From Bemisia tabaci (Eukaryota > Arthropoda > Insecta > Hemiptera > Aleyrodidae), in NCBI RefSeq assembly GCF_918797505.1, contig NC_092796.1, positions 60,666,851 to 60,730,850 of the forward strand: 64,000 nt of DNA, written 5' to 3'. Both the position numbers and the translations under genes were made by a program. Positions within the stretch are counted from its first letter, which is position 1, and each line of letters starts with the position of its first letter. Of the stretch, positions 32,101 through 43,199 are shown piece after piece. The notes beneath the pieces were generated by a model. That model was not told the DNA's origin. It saw only the letters and a list, made by a program, of their open reading frames with translations, and did not search any database.

Positions 32101-33670
32101 AATTCAAAGTTACCCCTATATCGCACGCATGTATACGGAGTTGCATTTTATCAAAACCGTGATCGCTGAACATAAAAATGAACACAGTACGCATTGCGTA
32201 GATCATTCTTTTTCTCGGTGTGAATCTAGTTGGATCGGTAAGATTCCATTAATTGGTAGGTATCGTCCATTTGAATATTGCCTTCAATCTCAGCGCATAG
32301 GCAACAAGTCTACCCGAGAGCGCGAATAGGAATCTATACGAAAAAAAAAATATTCTTATAGCTCCATAAGCTTTAATGATTGAACCATCAACATGTTTTT
32401 AAACTACTGCTGTGGATTGGGGGTGAGTTCGCCTTCAATTTCACTGGCGGCATCCAAAGTTCTTCCTCGTGTTTACACTAAAAAGTAGCTTAATTGTACG
32501 CTTGATTCCAAGCTCATCTCATACATTTTTCCATTACCGTTACATCCTATCGAATTGTTTTAAGCAAACTTTCAACAAGAGGGTCCTCCCACCAGAAGTG
32601 GACTTTTTTAAAGCCTCCTTGTGTAGTAACAAAACTCAAAAATGAACACTTGATCCAGAGGAGGAAGATGATTTTGTCGATTTTTGATTGGGTATTATGA
32701 GGGCACTCTCTGCACGCGTCGCCCACGTGCACTATTAAAATTAAGAGGGAGAAAATAATTCAGCGATGGAATACTTGAGAGGTGTGAGGATATAGGATAT
32801 ACCAATCAGACTGGTGCGCATGTTCTGTTACTTGATAATAGACTCGTGAGTGATCCGCAAAAGCAAAGTTTTTGACAAACGGCAGGGACCGATGACTATT
32901 TCCTCTTGAGCATCGGCAATCTCATATTCAATTTGCTTCCTCTATACTGAATTTTCACGCTTGGAAAAGTGCACTCTCCACAGAAAATAGCGGTCCATCT
33001 ATCTCGCGAACGCCTCTTTCGTAACAGTTAAAATTAGTCGTTCTTAAAGCAGTTGGAGCGAGACTGTTGCACTGATTGTGAGTGTCAATGCATTAGTGCA
33101 TTATAAAAACGATTGCATAATGCAATGGGAGGGCAGTTCTCTCACATTATGCACAATTGCATTGTTTATTTATACAATGTGAGGTAGCCATGTAAGTACT
33201 TACAACGGGACAATCAAGCGCTCTGAACCACTCTATGGACAAAAAAAATAACTTTTTTTGCATTCATGAACATCACACTTTAAAGGCTCGGAAGTTGACA
33301 ATTTTCATAATTTTTAGTAAGTAGGTGATTGATGAGGGACGTGTTGTGCAATCTTTTTGGCAAACAAAATCCAGCTTTCTGTTCGACAAACTTCCGCGAC
33401 GAACTGTGGAACTGAACAGAATCAACGCGATATTGTTACGGAATCCGTCATAGTTTTCTAAAGAAGATTTTTACGGCCCCTAAATGATTCCGGAAATGAA
33501 GCCCGGCTGCTTCCTTAAACCAAATAGCTTAGATATCCGTTGTGGGGCTCTTTAATGTTCTCTTGCTGTCATAAATGTGCCCAATTTTAGATGTTGCGAG
33601 CTGGAAAATGGCATCCACACATTTAGAATTCTGATCAACGAAACCAGTGGAAAACATGCTGTGTGCTCTA
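32101..33670. other. Unannotated stretch
   Basis: No gene found. A cluster of gcattat/attgca palindromic words lies near 33088-33180 (cattagtgcattataaaaac, gcataatgcaatggg, cattatgcacaattgcattg), which looks like a decayed small foldback sequence. Confidence 0.35.
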
Positions 33671-33682
33671 GAAAGCTGCATA

Positions 33683-34390
33683 CAGGGCCGGATTTAGGGG
33701 GTGGCCATATGGGCCGCGGCCCATGGCGGCAAATTTAGGGGGGCGGCAAATTTTGACCTTTTTTTAAACGTAGGTATAAAAAATTGGATTCAGACAAAAA
33801 TTGCAAACGAGAAAAGGCGACAAAATCTCTCAATTCCTGAGAGTATAGTAATTTCTAATTTTGTCGTCTTTCGGCGATACAAGAGGCAGCACCTTTAATT
33901 AGTCGAGTTATGAGAGAAACCAAGCACCCAATTTGGCCTGGAACGGCGCGGCGCAGAGTGAAATGATGACGAGTACTTGAGATTGAAAGGAAAAGCCCTC
34001 GGCGCGGCGGTCGGCGCGTTACACATATTAGCGCCTACAAGACTGTATGAATACTTCACGCATTGCGTCAAACTTAGTGCGGTCAGCAGCGATCGGTCGG
34101 CGGGAAACGCATGGCGCCTACAAGAGTGCATGAATACTTCACGCATTGCGCCAAACCAGTGCGGTCAGCGCGGTGCCGGTGCGGCAGCGGAAGTTGAAAT
34201 TATTAAACCACATTTATGTTTTGCACATTTTTTGCAAAAAAATGTGTCCAACACGAGTAAACGTGTCTTATGCAACCCGCCCCCTCCGGCACATTCTCTT
34301 GATGGCTTTTATTAAAGTTTCAGAACGAATGAGAAGGGGGCGGCAAAATACAGGCGGCCCATGGGCGGCAAGTAGGTAAATCCGGCCCTG
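33683..34390 (+). mobile_element. hAT-type non-autonomous element, copy 5 (708 bp)
   Basis: Termini CAGGGCCGGATTTAGG and GGTAAATCCGGCCCTG are perfectly conserved, with a perfect 8-bp duplication gctgcata (33675-33682 and 34391-34398). It is shorter than copies 1 and 4 through a loss between aaaccacatttatgttttg and cattttttgcaaaaaaatgt g. This is the reference copy for the family termini. Confidence 0.95.
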
Positions 34391-34456
34391 GCTGCATAAG
34401 CAAAAATTTAAAAGTGGGCGTAATTCTTTTTCGGTAAATCGGGATTTTACGCTCTA

Positions 34457-34657
34457 CACTGGGAAAGAAACTCCGGCTGTGGAAGCCGTGCTTACGGGCT
34501 ATATAGACATACCGTCCGCGTTCCAGGCTCAAAGGCTGAAAGTTCCAGGCGTAGCACCTGGAGCAGTAGAAGCTACGGCTCTAGTACCCGGAATTTTCAG
34601 CCTCTGACCCCGGAACGGACGGTATGCCTATACAGCGCGTAACTTTTTTTTTCAGTG
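34457..34657. mobile_element. TA-flanked MITE, CACTGAAAAA family, copy 2
   Basis: Starts CACTGGGAAAGAAACTCC and ends ttttttttCAGTG, with TA on each side (34455-34456 and 34658-34659). It has the internal inverted pair gacataccgtccgcg / ggacggtatgcc found in all copies. It lies 66 bp from the hAT copy. Confidence 0.85.
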
Positions 34658-34664
34658 TAAAAAA

Positions 34665-35900
34665 CGGAACTAAGCGCCAAAATATACGACACTCACGAGC
34701 CTTGGGCACGTGACTAGAGCGTTGTGAAGAGGGCTCATGAGTTAAAGAGCAAGGATCCCGATCTCCTCGTCCCGGTCGTCTCCGGTGACGTCACTGGCGC
34801 TTTTTAATTGTCATTCATTGATACAGCCCTAACGAGCGCATTACTTCTGTCCCACCTGTCTGGCTCCTTTTAGCAGAAATAGGTCCATTTTTCCGTGGCA
34901 AAGTTGAAAATTATTTTAATTTCCATAGACTCCAGCCGTTTGAAATAATCGTTCATGTTCCTAAACTGAAACTTTTCAGTTGAATTTCATGGATATTTGC
35001 CGTCATGTGCAGTACCTATATGTAGAACTGTAGAGTGACTCATTTTTTTCATTTCGGAATTCCTACCCGTGATAAAGGAGGATGATAGGGATGAATTTCG
35101 GCCGGACTGCTCGGTCACTCACAAAACTTACTTACTCTGGAACATAAGGAAAAAGTAAATGGAAAAAGAGGGATAAGAAGGAAAAAGGGAAGAGACGAGA
35201 GAGAGCGCGAGAGACGGAAAGTCAAAGAAGAAGGGTTCTAACTTCTCTCGCCTGCATAAGTTTCCACCTTTTACAACATCAGAATTTAGTTCGACTTCTG
35301 TTAGAAGGAGTGTTCGAAAGAGTAGGAGTGCTGGAAATTAGTCAAACCGGAATGAAATCAAAAGATAAACCTTTAGGACTACCCACTCAAAACAAAATAC
35401 AAGAGGCACATAGACGAAGGTTTCTCACCCCGCTAAGAATTGACTGAAAAATTCGCTAAGAATCTGGAAACGGTCCTTAGACTAATTAATAATCCACGCA
35501 GAAAAGTTCCACTGTGTCTGTCACGGTCGCTCGGACATCCTACGACCAATTCGTAGGGGTTTTTTTTCTTTTATTTTTTTCTATTATTTAATGTGGCTTT
35601 GAATTCATAGGGTATTGATACATCAAAGCACTCTGTGTCATAATATCTTCACCATTTCTCTGGAATTTTGTGGTGACATTTCAAGATTATAAGGTGGACG
35701 GCCCCTTATTTTCTGTTTGGAAGCATCTATGAAGCCCGAAAACGGGAGCCGATCGGGAATGGAGTCCACACCGCGTTACTGGGCACAAAGGGACCCAGGG
35801 CGACTCAAATCTGACAACAATAGGTGGAAGCAGAAAAAGCTCGCGACAAACTTGGGACTAAAAATATCCAACGACGAGACTTGTGTTTGAAAGTGCGACG
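34665..35900. other. Unannotated stretch
   Basis: No recognised feature. A purine-rich run (ggaaaaagagggataagaag and following, 35160-35225) is low complexity. Confidence 0.35.
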
Positions 35901-35919
35901 GGCTCATTGAACCGTGGCT

Positions 35920-36060
35920 CGGAGGAAACTCAAAAAGACAGACGGTGCGGGCAGCGGGGGGTGGGGGGTCTCGGCTGTACAGGAGAGAGGGCGAGGCGTT
36001 AGGAGAGGAGAGGAGAGGAGAGGAGGGGGGAGTGGTCGTCGGCGGCTCTCTTTTGATCGC
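35920..36060 (+). repeat. G-rich tract with GAGGA repeats
   Basis: Contains a (GAGGA)n run at about 36002-36026 within a G-rich, C-poor strand. Several overlapping frames in this region arise from composition. Confidence 0.75.
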
Positions 36061-36339
36061 GTGCAACTTGTGTGTGACCCAGTTCTCACAAATTGCATCG
36101 TCTCATTTATTAATATTAATCGGGCCAGCCTCCGGGAGCATGTTTGGGCTTCGACATTGAATCCTTTTTAGGGGATATCTTTCCCTAGTGTAACCTTTCC
36201 GCCAAACACGCAGAAGACTGATTTTTTTCGTCTCTCCTTTCTCTCCCTCGCCGACCGCGGCCCGGCTCTCCGGATTTGAATGCTCTTGCGCGGCTCCGCC
36301 AGCGACTCCATCTTCAGGCAATGCAGAGGCGCGCGTGTC

Positions 36340-36470
36340 GATAGATCGATTGATCTGCCATTTAAACCTACGGGAAAAGGATCGATGGACAGGATGTTGG
36401 CGACGAGCACCTTCAAAATCGATTCTTCGACACGGCTTCAAATGGGGAAATATCGATAATCGACATTCTC
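36340..36470 (+). repeat. ATCGAT-rich ~140-bp repeat, copy 4
   Basis: gatagatcgattgatctgcc atttaaacc at the left, ggatcgatggacagg in the middle and cttcaaatggggaaatatcg ataatcgac at the right. The two ends are imperfect inverted copies (GATCGATTGATCTGCC against GTCGATTATCGATATTTCCC), which best supports a MITE identity for the family. Confidence 0.7.
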
Positions 36471-36652
36471 GCCTCGCAATGGAGGAATGGTGCTCTTCTC
36501 CTGCATTGAAGCGGAAGTAGGAGGAACGGTACAGTGCACGCAGAGACAATCGGAATAAAGGTTGGTGCGTGGTTAAAAACAGAGGCGTCATTGAAACCAA
36601 AGCTAAGGAAGAGGCAAAAGCTGTTGGAGGAGAGCCAAATTTGCTAGGGTGA

Positions 36653-36667
36653 GGGGGGGGGGGGGGG
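36653..36667 (+). repeat. Poly-G run (15 G)
   Basis: Fifteen consecutive G. Such runs are often length-variable and may also be assembly-uncertain. Confidence 0.95.
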
Positions 36668-36839
36668 TCAACACTTACAGAAATTTCGAAAAAAAAATCT
36701 TTTCCCCTTATCTGCCCGATGGGGTTTCAAAAAATTGTCGATCAGAAAAATTAAATAATTATTTCGTGGATATGGACTCATCACAAGCTCCTTTTGTAAC
36801 CATGTGATGGTGCCCCAGTAGTAACACAGGTACACCCAA

Positions 36840-36980
36840 GTGGATTGCATTTTGCAATTTAGAACTATAAATTCTGGCCCGCTTTAAAAACAACGTATGT
36901 GCCATTAGTTTCCCTATGCACATAAGTGGTTTTCCAGATGAGCCAGAATTCATAGCTCCAAATTGCAAGATGCAGTCCAA
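36840..36980. mobile_element. Small foldback MITE, TTTTGCAAT family, copy 2
   Basis: tggattgcattttgcaattt agaactataaattctgg and the inverted ccagaattcatagctccaaa ttgcaagatgcagtcca frame a 60-bp loop with ttagtttccctatgcacata. About 140 bp. Confidence 0.8.
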
Positions 36981-37109
36981 CTATACGTTTCTTATGCGCA
37001 TTCTATAATTCAATTACCAAACAATTCAAAAGTGAGGATCAGCGTTTCCGACCTCTGTCCATTCAAATCTCCTGCTTCCCAAAAGTAGAATATCTGCTCG
37101 TCCTGCTAA

Positions 37110-37560
37110 ATATCTCCTTGACAGCATAGAGCTGACCATTGCGAGTTCTCGCCTCGCGCCATCGCGCCTTCAATTCTGCAGATGCAACGCGGACATCCAT
37201 CAAGCACGAATAGTTGTATCTCTGCGCCGTCATCAACGCGCGGTCTTTCCCTTGCTCTATCTCTATATTGTGTCGGTTCCATTTGTCTTATTTGAAGTGA
37301 CACTTCAAAAGCCACGTGAGAAACACAACCGAAGATAGGAGAGACGCAATCGGGCCTCGCTTTTTAACTTTTCTCCAAAATCCGAGCGTCTTTGGAGCGA
37401 CCCCTCACTGGCAGCATAGAGCGGAGCAATGCGATTTTACGCCTCGCGCCATCGCGCCTTCAATTCTGCAGATGCAACGCGGACATCCATCGAGCACGAA
37501 TAGTTGTATGTTTGCGCCGTTATAGATGACATGCTTTCCCTTTTTCAACATCCGTGTTGT
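37110..37560 (-). repeat. GCAGAGATACAACTA repeat cluster, two units
   Basis: Two units in reverse orientation about 290 bp apart share tcgcgccatcgcgccttcaa ttctgcagatgcaacgcgga catccatc and cgaatagttgtat. These two copies are nearly identical over about 80 bp, more alike than those at 5.1-5.9 kb, which suggests a local duplication of the pair. Confidence 0.75.
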
Positions 37561-37581
37561 TTTGGTTCCTTTTCTCTTATC

Positions 37582-37727
37582 AATTGGACTGCATTTTGCA
37601 ATTTGGAACTATAAATTCTGGCTCTTCTGGAAAAACACTTACGTGCATATAGGGAAACTAATTGCACTAACGTTTTTATAAACCGGGCTAGAATTTATAG
37701 TTCCAAATTGCAAAATTTAGTCCAATT
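37582..37727. mobile_element. Small foldback MITE, TTTTGCAAT family, copy 3
   Basis: aattggactgcattttgcaa tttggaactataaattctgg and the inverted ctagaatttatagttccaaa ttgcaaaatttagtccaatt. This is the best-preserved copy of the family. It lies just after the repeat cluster. Confidence 0.85.
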
Positions 37728-37729
37728 TA

Positions 37730-38455
37730 AGATCAGGCCGGAATCAAAACGTACTGCTTTTTTTAACAAATCAGAATGAAAAATGTTTTCAATCGTTGAT
37801 TTTGAAGTATGAGAGACTCAATATTGCCTTTAGAAGGTGTTGTGCACAATAGGGTGAAAATACAACAAAGGAGAAATTATCAATCCGAGCATAATAAAAA
37901 TAAGAGTAGGAAATTGGTATCGTGACGAGTGAGTCTCGTACTCCCCTGTTCTAATTAAAAGTTGTTTTGACTTTTCTTCTGCTAGTTTTACAATTCAAAA
38001 AGAGCACTTATACATTGGTACGTGCCTTTTTTTCAAATCAACCATTTAGTTGGACATTTTTAGGGTACATGTTCTTACCTTAGTAGAGTCGATAATCATT
38101 ATTCATTCAATATCGTTAAAAAAGAGGTTCGTTTGCTCTCTTCCAGACCATCCATTTATTTAATCTGGATTCCACGAGAAGGGACGGAATCACAAGCACA
38201 GTCGACAATTGCCAGATACTGTCGCTTAGCGGATCTTAAACTCGCCTGAGGTTTTCCAAAACTGAATCCTGAATGTAGGAACTAAGAATCCCCCCCCTCC
38301 CCTCATTTCCGTTCAAGAGCCTAACTTTATACATAGCTCTATTTAAAGTCCCGATTAATTCTCCCCAGTCCATTTTTCATTGCTGAATATCTTCAAGGCG
38401 AAAAATTTCCTCCAAAGTGTAAAAATAGGTTTCAGGAGGCGTTCACATTCTCCTG
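37730..38455. other. Unannotated stretch
   Basis: No recognised feature; AT-rich. Confidence 0.35.
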
Positions 38456-38459
38456 TCTG

Positions 38460-39090
38460 TGTAAATTACACGGGAGGGGGGAGCGAGGGAGGGGAGGGGG
38501 CGCGCCGCTAGGACCCCCCTAGGCGACGCCCGAGCGCGGATTTTTCTCTCGTTTTCTTCTTTTTTTTCAAACCTTTTTATACCTCGGGGAAACTGTTCGT
38601 CGCGTCGGGCTCGGGGTGCGGGATAATAAATTAGACAAAGCGTCGACAAAACATGCGTCGACTATAACGAGGTGGGCGCCCCGGATGGCGGAGAAACTAT
38701 CGAAAGGCGATGGATCGAAAGACGGAGCGAAGACGAATTTGAAACTCTGGAGCTGCGAACTGTGCTGGAGCAATTTAGCAAGACAGTGAGAGCGTCTGCC
38801 CGTGCAGAACACGAAAATAGACCAGACACGGCTCCTGCCAAAAGTGAGCGAGAGGAGAGGAAAAACTGCGACTTGCTGAAATATACGAGGCAAGAGGCTA
38901 TTGTGCATGGGCCGGAGCCGGGAGCCCAAGTGCCCAGGCCGATACAAAGCACTCAGCACAATGCTCTATTCCTCCCCCGGCCGCAGCGCCGCCGCCGCCG
39001 CCGCCGCACAAATGCAAATCGTTGACACAGTTCTGAAGACGCCACAGCCAAGACACCGACCACCGACCGGTGCCGTCCCTCTTCCACCTT
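38460..39090. other. GC-rich island with GCC repeat
   Basis: Contains gaggggggagcgagggaggg gaggggg, an aggacccccctagg palindrome and a GCC/CCG run of about nine triplets near 38980-39006. Overlapping frames of 60-130 residues on both strands reflect composition. A promoter or first exon is possible, but I can show neither a start nor a splice site. Confidence 0.4.
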
Positions 39091-39099
39091 TCCGCCACA

Positions 39100-39353
39100 C
39101 TCCCGTGCTAAAAGGAACAACGCCGTATGAGCCTTCAGGCCTTGCCAAATTTCCTTTGATAACACACGACTTTCCCGGTAAACTTATGAATATTTTTCCT
39201 CAAATTTTTCAGATAATTGTTTTCGCAGTTTCACTTAAGTTCCTGAAAATTTCAAGGAAAAATATCCATAGATTTCCTCAAAAATAAACATTTTAGTGAA
39301 GGAAGTTTGGCAACTCTCGAATGATCATACGGCGTTCCTCCTTAGCACGGCAG
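39100..39353. mobile_element. Foldback MITE, CTGCCGTGCTAAGG family, copy 3
   Basis: ctcccgtgctaaaaggaaca acgccgtatgagcc at the left and tcatacggcgttcctcctta gcacggcag at the right. Flanks caca and ctca match at three of four positions, an eroded duplication. Confidence 0.8.
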
Positions 39354-39400
39354 CTCAACTGGCCTTCTCTGTTATATTGCATTACAGGTACTCTCCCGTT

Positions 39401-39540
39401 TTCTGACGAGAAAATTTTCACAAGCTGAAATGACATGAAATATTGGGATGTTCCACAAATAATAAGCGATCCAAGTAGAGTCTTCTGACGAGAACATTTA
39501 TACCAGCTGAAATGGCATGAAATATTGAGATGTTTCATGA
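39401..39540 (+). repeat. 82-bp direct duplication
   Basis: ttctgacgagaaaattttca caagctgaaatgacatgaaa tattgggatgtt at 39401 recurs at 39483 with about 85% identity. The second unit ends exactly at the start of the CAGGGTCGGACTGG element. Confidence 0.8.
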
Positions 39541-40872
39541 CAGGGTCGGACTGGCTCGCATCTGAGGGCGTAGACCCTTAGCTGGTTAAAGGGGCGTAAT
39601 GTGATATTTCCTGATGGGGCATCCCCTTCGCGGAGAGGGGTTCAGAAAATTTTGGCAAAGCAGCACAAGTTTACGCTATTTTCAGGTTCATAAAAAGTTT
39701 ATTAATCGTACAGAGTAAAACTTGTAAAATTGAACGAATTGAAGTGACCGACAGACTTCTGAAATTAAAGAAAACAAAAAAAATTAAAGCCACTAGACAC
39801 ATCCGATCACCATTATTTCCATAAGAACCGTGTCAGTGCTGCGGTTCACACGAGCTTAAGACTTCGGTCAAAAAATCCGCCCTAAAAAAGAATCAGGCAA
39901 GAACCTGAAAAAGGAAGAAAGAACGAGTATCAACACAGCTGACGACAAGAAAGACGTATTCGGGCCTCTTTTTTAACTTTTCTCCCGAATCTGAGCGACA
40001 CCTCATTGGCAGCATATAGCAGAGCATTGAGAACTCACGCTTCGCGTCATCGCGCCTTCAATTTTTCAGATGCAGCACGGACGTCCATCAAGTACGAATA
40101 GTTGTATCTCTGCGCCGTCGTTAACGCGCATCCTTTCTCTCCCTCTATTTCCATGTTGTGTTTGTTTCCGTTTGTCTTATTTGTAATGTTGCTTTAAACT
40201 ACAGAGCAGAGCATTTCGAGTTCACGACTCACGCCATCGCGTCTTACATTTTTCATATGCAATGTGGACATCCATCTTGCGAGAATAGTTGTATCGCGTT
40301 TACACTTTAGATGTCCCTTACTTTTGAATTTCGAAATAAATTAAGGTTAAGTTTGCCCGAGATATGCTATGATATGTCCAAATCACTAGTCATTTTGAAA
40401 AGGAAGAAATATGTTTAAAGGTCTCTCAAGAGGTCTATAAAGTGTGCGTTTGTCTAAAAATCGAATGGCTATCGCTTCTACGGGAGTTACACATAGAGAA
40501 TGAAGGAGGGGGATGGTAAAGCGCCTATGTCGACAAAAAGGTGACAATTTCACAGAAAAGTGTTTACGCTTCAGAAAGTAGTTCATAGACCTCTGTTCAC
40601 CACTATGCGTAAAAGCACCTCTCTTCACTCCCAACTCTCTCTTCTTCCGTTCATTTAAGAAATTTTCCGCATATATTCTCGGTCGTAATTTTTTTTCTCT
40701 TCTTATTTTGCTATCTGTCAGAGGGGCGCATTTTTCGGGCGCCAAGGGGGCGTATCTGCCACTGGCAGATTGGCCTTATGGGATCGGGAATTTTCCGAAG
40801 TGAAAAATGAATATATTATTTTTCCAATTAAGAGCTCAGCAAAAAAGAGGCTTGCCGGCTAATCCAGCCCTG
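39541..40872 (+). mobile_element. Second hAT-like element (1.33 kb), CAGGGTCGGACTGGC ends
   Basis: Left end cagggtcggactggctcgca and right end gcttgccggctaatccagcc ctg are imperfect inverted repeats of the CAGGG...CCCTG type used by hAT elements. Flanking octamers (tttcatga, ggtcgggg) do not match, so the boundaries or the integrity of the copy are in doubt. No transposase found. It carries a GCAGAGATACAACTA repeat cluster inside (about 39990-40340). Confidence 0.6.
39990..40340 (-). repeat. GCAGAGATACAACTA repeat cluster, two units
   Basis: cgcgtcatcgcgccttcaat ttttcagatgcagcacggac and gaatagttgtatctctgcgc cg form the first unit; a diverged second unit lies about 195 bp on (catcgcgtcttacatttttc atatgcaatgtggacatcca tc). 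It lies inside the 1.33-kb hAT-like element. Confidence 0.7.
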
Positions 40873-41078
40873 GGTCGGGGTCAGTTGGAGTACCTGAGTA
40901 GAAAGAGGATGGACTTGTCGATATATCTGTCTCTTAGGGTATAAAGGGACAGTCAATCTTCCCACAAGAAGAGCACTGGGAAAATGTTGCTGTCAACCTT
41001 CGCACTTAAATGTCACAAAATGGCCAAAAATGCTTCAGAAAGTTCATGCAATAAACAAATTTTAACGAGTGCTTAATT

Positions 41079-41325
41079 GAGGGGCTTGGAGGACAAGGCG
41101 CATAAGTGCAGTTTTTGAAAAAATTAAGTTATTAATAATCTCAAGTAAAACTAGTCTTAATACATTTTCTGCGAAAAATTTTCTCCCAAATTCCAATTTT
41201 GAGCATCTAAAAGTCAGTTTGAACTTTCTTTCCGCCATAAGGATCCATGTAAATTCGAAACTTCCAACAAGTGTTTCTCGAAATAGCAAAAACTGCACTT
41301 AAGCGCGTTGTCCTCCAAGCCCCAC
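41079..41325. mobile_element. Foldback MITE, GGACAAGGCGCATAAG family, copy 3
   Basis: gaggggcttggaggacaagg cgcataagtgcag at the left and cttaagcgcgttgtcctcca agccc at the right; interior ccgccataaggatccatgta. No matching 4-bp flanks (aatt against acga). Confidence 0.82.
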
Positions 41326-41329
41326 GATG

Positions 41330-42110
41330 AAGCTCCGTTTTTCTTCGAACTGGATCGAGTTTCATAACAGATTCTACAACCCTGTTCTGGTGCATCCCCT
41401 CTTCCGACGAGGACCCGTGCCCACATAGAATGCGAGATGCGGAAACCCTCGGGCCGTCGCATCGACGTAACAACATGACATGCGAAAAAGCCAGCGGCGT
41501 GGCGTCGTGGCCCAGGAAAAAATATGATTTTCGGCTTACATATTACAACAATAACCGGTCTCATGGTGCAGCGACCCCTCGACACCGGCGTTTCCTCGCC
41601 GTGGGTAAGGGTAGGGCAGGGGGCAATTGCAAAGAAGAGGGTTGGAGATCCGCTCAATCAAGTGCGATATAAGTTTGGGCTCCACGTGACCCGCAGCTAC
41701 CAATATTACTGGTACATTGTCCCTCTATATTCTCATCACGTGTTCTTTAATTTGCATCGTTAAGTGCCCGAGGCCTCCTCAAGCTCACGTCGAATTTGAG
41801 ACACGAGATGTGCTTCAGAATGAAGCTCCGCCCAAGTTAACTTTTCAAAGTATGAGTTTTGGATGCTACTTACTACGCAATGGGTCTGTTGTAAGTGTTG
41901 CATGCAAGAGATATACCTAGCCAAGTAGATTAACCAACGGCACAATCACACGAACATCAAGATGTGCAACACCTAAAAAAGCTAAAACCCACTCTTAAAC
42001 GCGCAATTTTTGTAGTTTTTATCACACGCTTTTTTTTTATTTCCTAGGTTAGTGGGAAGATTCTCTAGGTCGTCAGCAACGAGAGTTGGCTCAAAAAGGG
42101 ATGTGCCCTT
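41330..42110. other. Unannotated stretch
   Basis: The 147-residue minus-strand frame 41214-41657 overlaps the MITE and has no motif; I regard it as chance. Nothing else recognised. Confidence 0.35.
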
Positions 42111-42117
42111 CCTCTTA

Positions 42118-42160
42118 TTCTTCTTCTTCTTCTTCTTCTTCTTCTTCTTCTTCTTCTTCC
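42118..42160 (+). repeat. TTC microsatellite
   Basis: About 14 TTC triplets, the complement of the GAA tract at 5938. The minus strand gives a poly-arginine-like frame by shift. Confidence 0.95.
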
Positions 42161-42175
42161 TCCTCTTTTACTTTT

Positions 42176-42300
42176 TTTGCAATCAGACACTACAGTTTCT
42201 AGTTCACCTGTGAAACACTCACACGGGGAAACTAATGGTACATACGTTCTTTCTAGCATGAGCCAGACATTTTAGTTCCTAACTCCAAAATGTGGTCTAC
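42176..42300. mobile_element. Small foldback MITE, TTTTGCAAT family, copy 4
   Basis: tttgcaatcagacactacag at the left and ttagttcctaactccaaaat gtggtct at the right, with the shared loop acggggaaactaatggtaca tacgtt. It begins almost at the end of the TTC tract, so the left terminus may have been lost to microsatellite growth. Confidence 0.65.
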
Positions 42301-42412
42301 TTCTCCTTATTATTCACCCCTTTTTTGCCCTTCTTCCCCTACTGATTTCTAATTCGTCGCCACCCAACATATAGGTGAAATTCCTGCGATCTGAGTGTCA
42401 GACATGGGTTAG

Positions 42413-42553
42413 TTGGACTTCATTTTGCAGTAAGGAATTGCAATTTTGAGCTCATCTGTAGAAATACTCATGTACATAGGGTAATTACTGGTACATGCGT
42501 TGTTGCTGAGCTGAGTCGGAAATTTTAAATCCGAATAGCAAAATTTAGTCCGG
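42413..42553. mobile_element. Small foldback MITE, TTTTGCAAT family, copy 5
   Basis: ttggacttcattttgcagta aggaattgcaattttgagct c at the left and ttaaatccgaatagcaaaat ttagtcc at the right. The loop gtacatagggtaattactgg tacatgcgtt matches copy 4. Confidence 0.75.
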
Positions 42554-42619
42554 TTTCTCTTTTGGTGGAGGAAGAGGTCAAACAATAGGAGAGAGAATTC
42601 CAGAGACTAACCTTGGATG

Positions 42620-42690
42620 CTCCACAAGTTAGCGCAACTGACCAATTACTGACCCAGAGGTCTTGGGTTCGAATCCCGGCTAGGGTGGCG
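42620..42690 (+). repeat. tRNA-like sequence (SINE head or tRNA pseudogene)
   Basis: agttagcgcaactgacc resembles a D-arm/A-box and gaggtcttgggttcgaatcc cgg is a strong T-arm/B-box. The anticodon arm and acceptor stem do not pair well over 70 bp, so a functional tRNA is unlikely. It is followed immediately by a MITE. No other copy was seen. Confidence 0.6.
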
Positions 42691-42696
42691 AGATTT

Positions 42697-43169
42697 TAGG
42701 GGCTTGGAGGACAAGGTGCATGAGTGCAGTTTTTGCTGTTTCAAGAAATACGTGTTTGAAGTTTCGAAATTACATGGATCCTTATGGTGAGAAGAAAGTT
42801 CAAACTGTCTTTTTGACGCTTAGTAATTGGAATTTGCGTGCGAATTTTTCACAGCATAATGGAGATGTTGCATGTGTGAGGAATTTGCGATTTGACTATT
42901 GATTCTTGGATAAAAGTCCACGAGAAACACGATGGTGCCACTGGTTTTTAACTTGAGAGCTTTTTTTGAGCTTTGGGAGTTGATTTCAGCAAAAAACCAG
43001 TGGCACCATCGTGTTTCTCGCGAACTTTTGCATAAGAATCATCCCTCAAATCGCAAATTCCTCACACATGCAACATCCCCATTATGTATTAAGGCTAGTT
43101 TTCCTAAAATCATTAATATCTCAACTTTTTCGAAAAGTCCACCTATGCGTCTTGTCCTCCAAGCCCCTC
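42697..43169. mobile_element. Foldback MITE, GGACAAGGCGCATAAG family, copy 4, interrupted
   Basis: Outer ends taggggcttggaggacaagg tgcatgag and tatgcgtcttgtcctccaag cccctc match copies 1-3. The element is split by a 224-bp MITE inserted at a TA (42857-42858). Flanks attt and atta match at three of four positions. Confidence 0.87.
42859..43082. mobile_element. Nested TA-flanked foldback MITE (224 bp)
   Basis: Arms atggagatgttgcatgtgtg aggaatttgcgatttga and the inverted tcaaatcgcaaattcctcac acatgcaacatccccat surround a loop aacttgagagctttttttga gctttgggagttgatttca. TA is duplicated at both ends. Because the host MITE is known from other copies, the insertion is certain. A half copy with an inverted loop lies at 11893-12020. 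Confidence 0.9.
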
Positions 43170-43199
43170 ATTAGATGGTATGAGTCCTTGTCGAGAAAA

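Noticed and set aside
36103..36600. 165-residue minus-strand frame
   Set aside because: Runs across the ATCGAT-rich dispersed repeat and has no recognisable motif.
42620..42690. Functional tRNA gene
   Set aside because: Only the T-arm is convincing; the cloverleaf cannot be completed.
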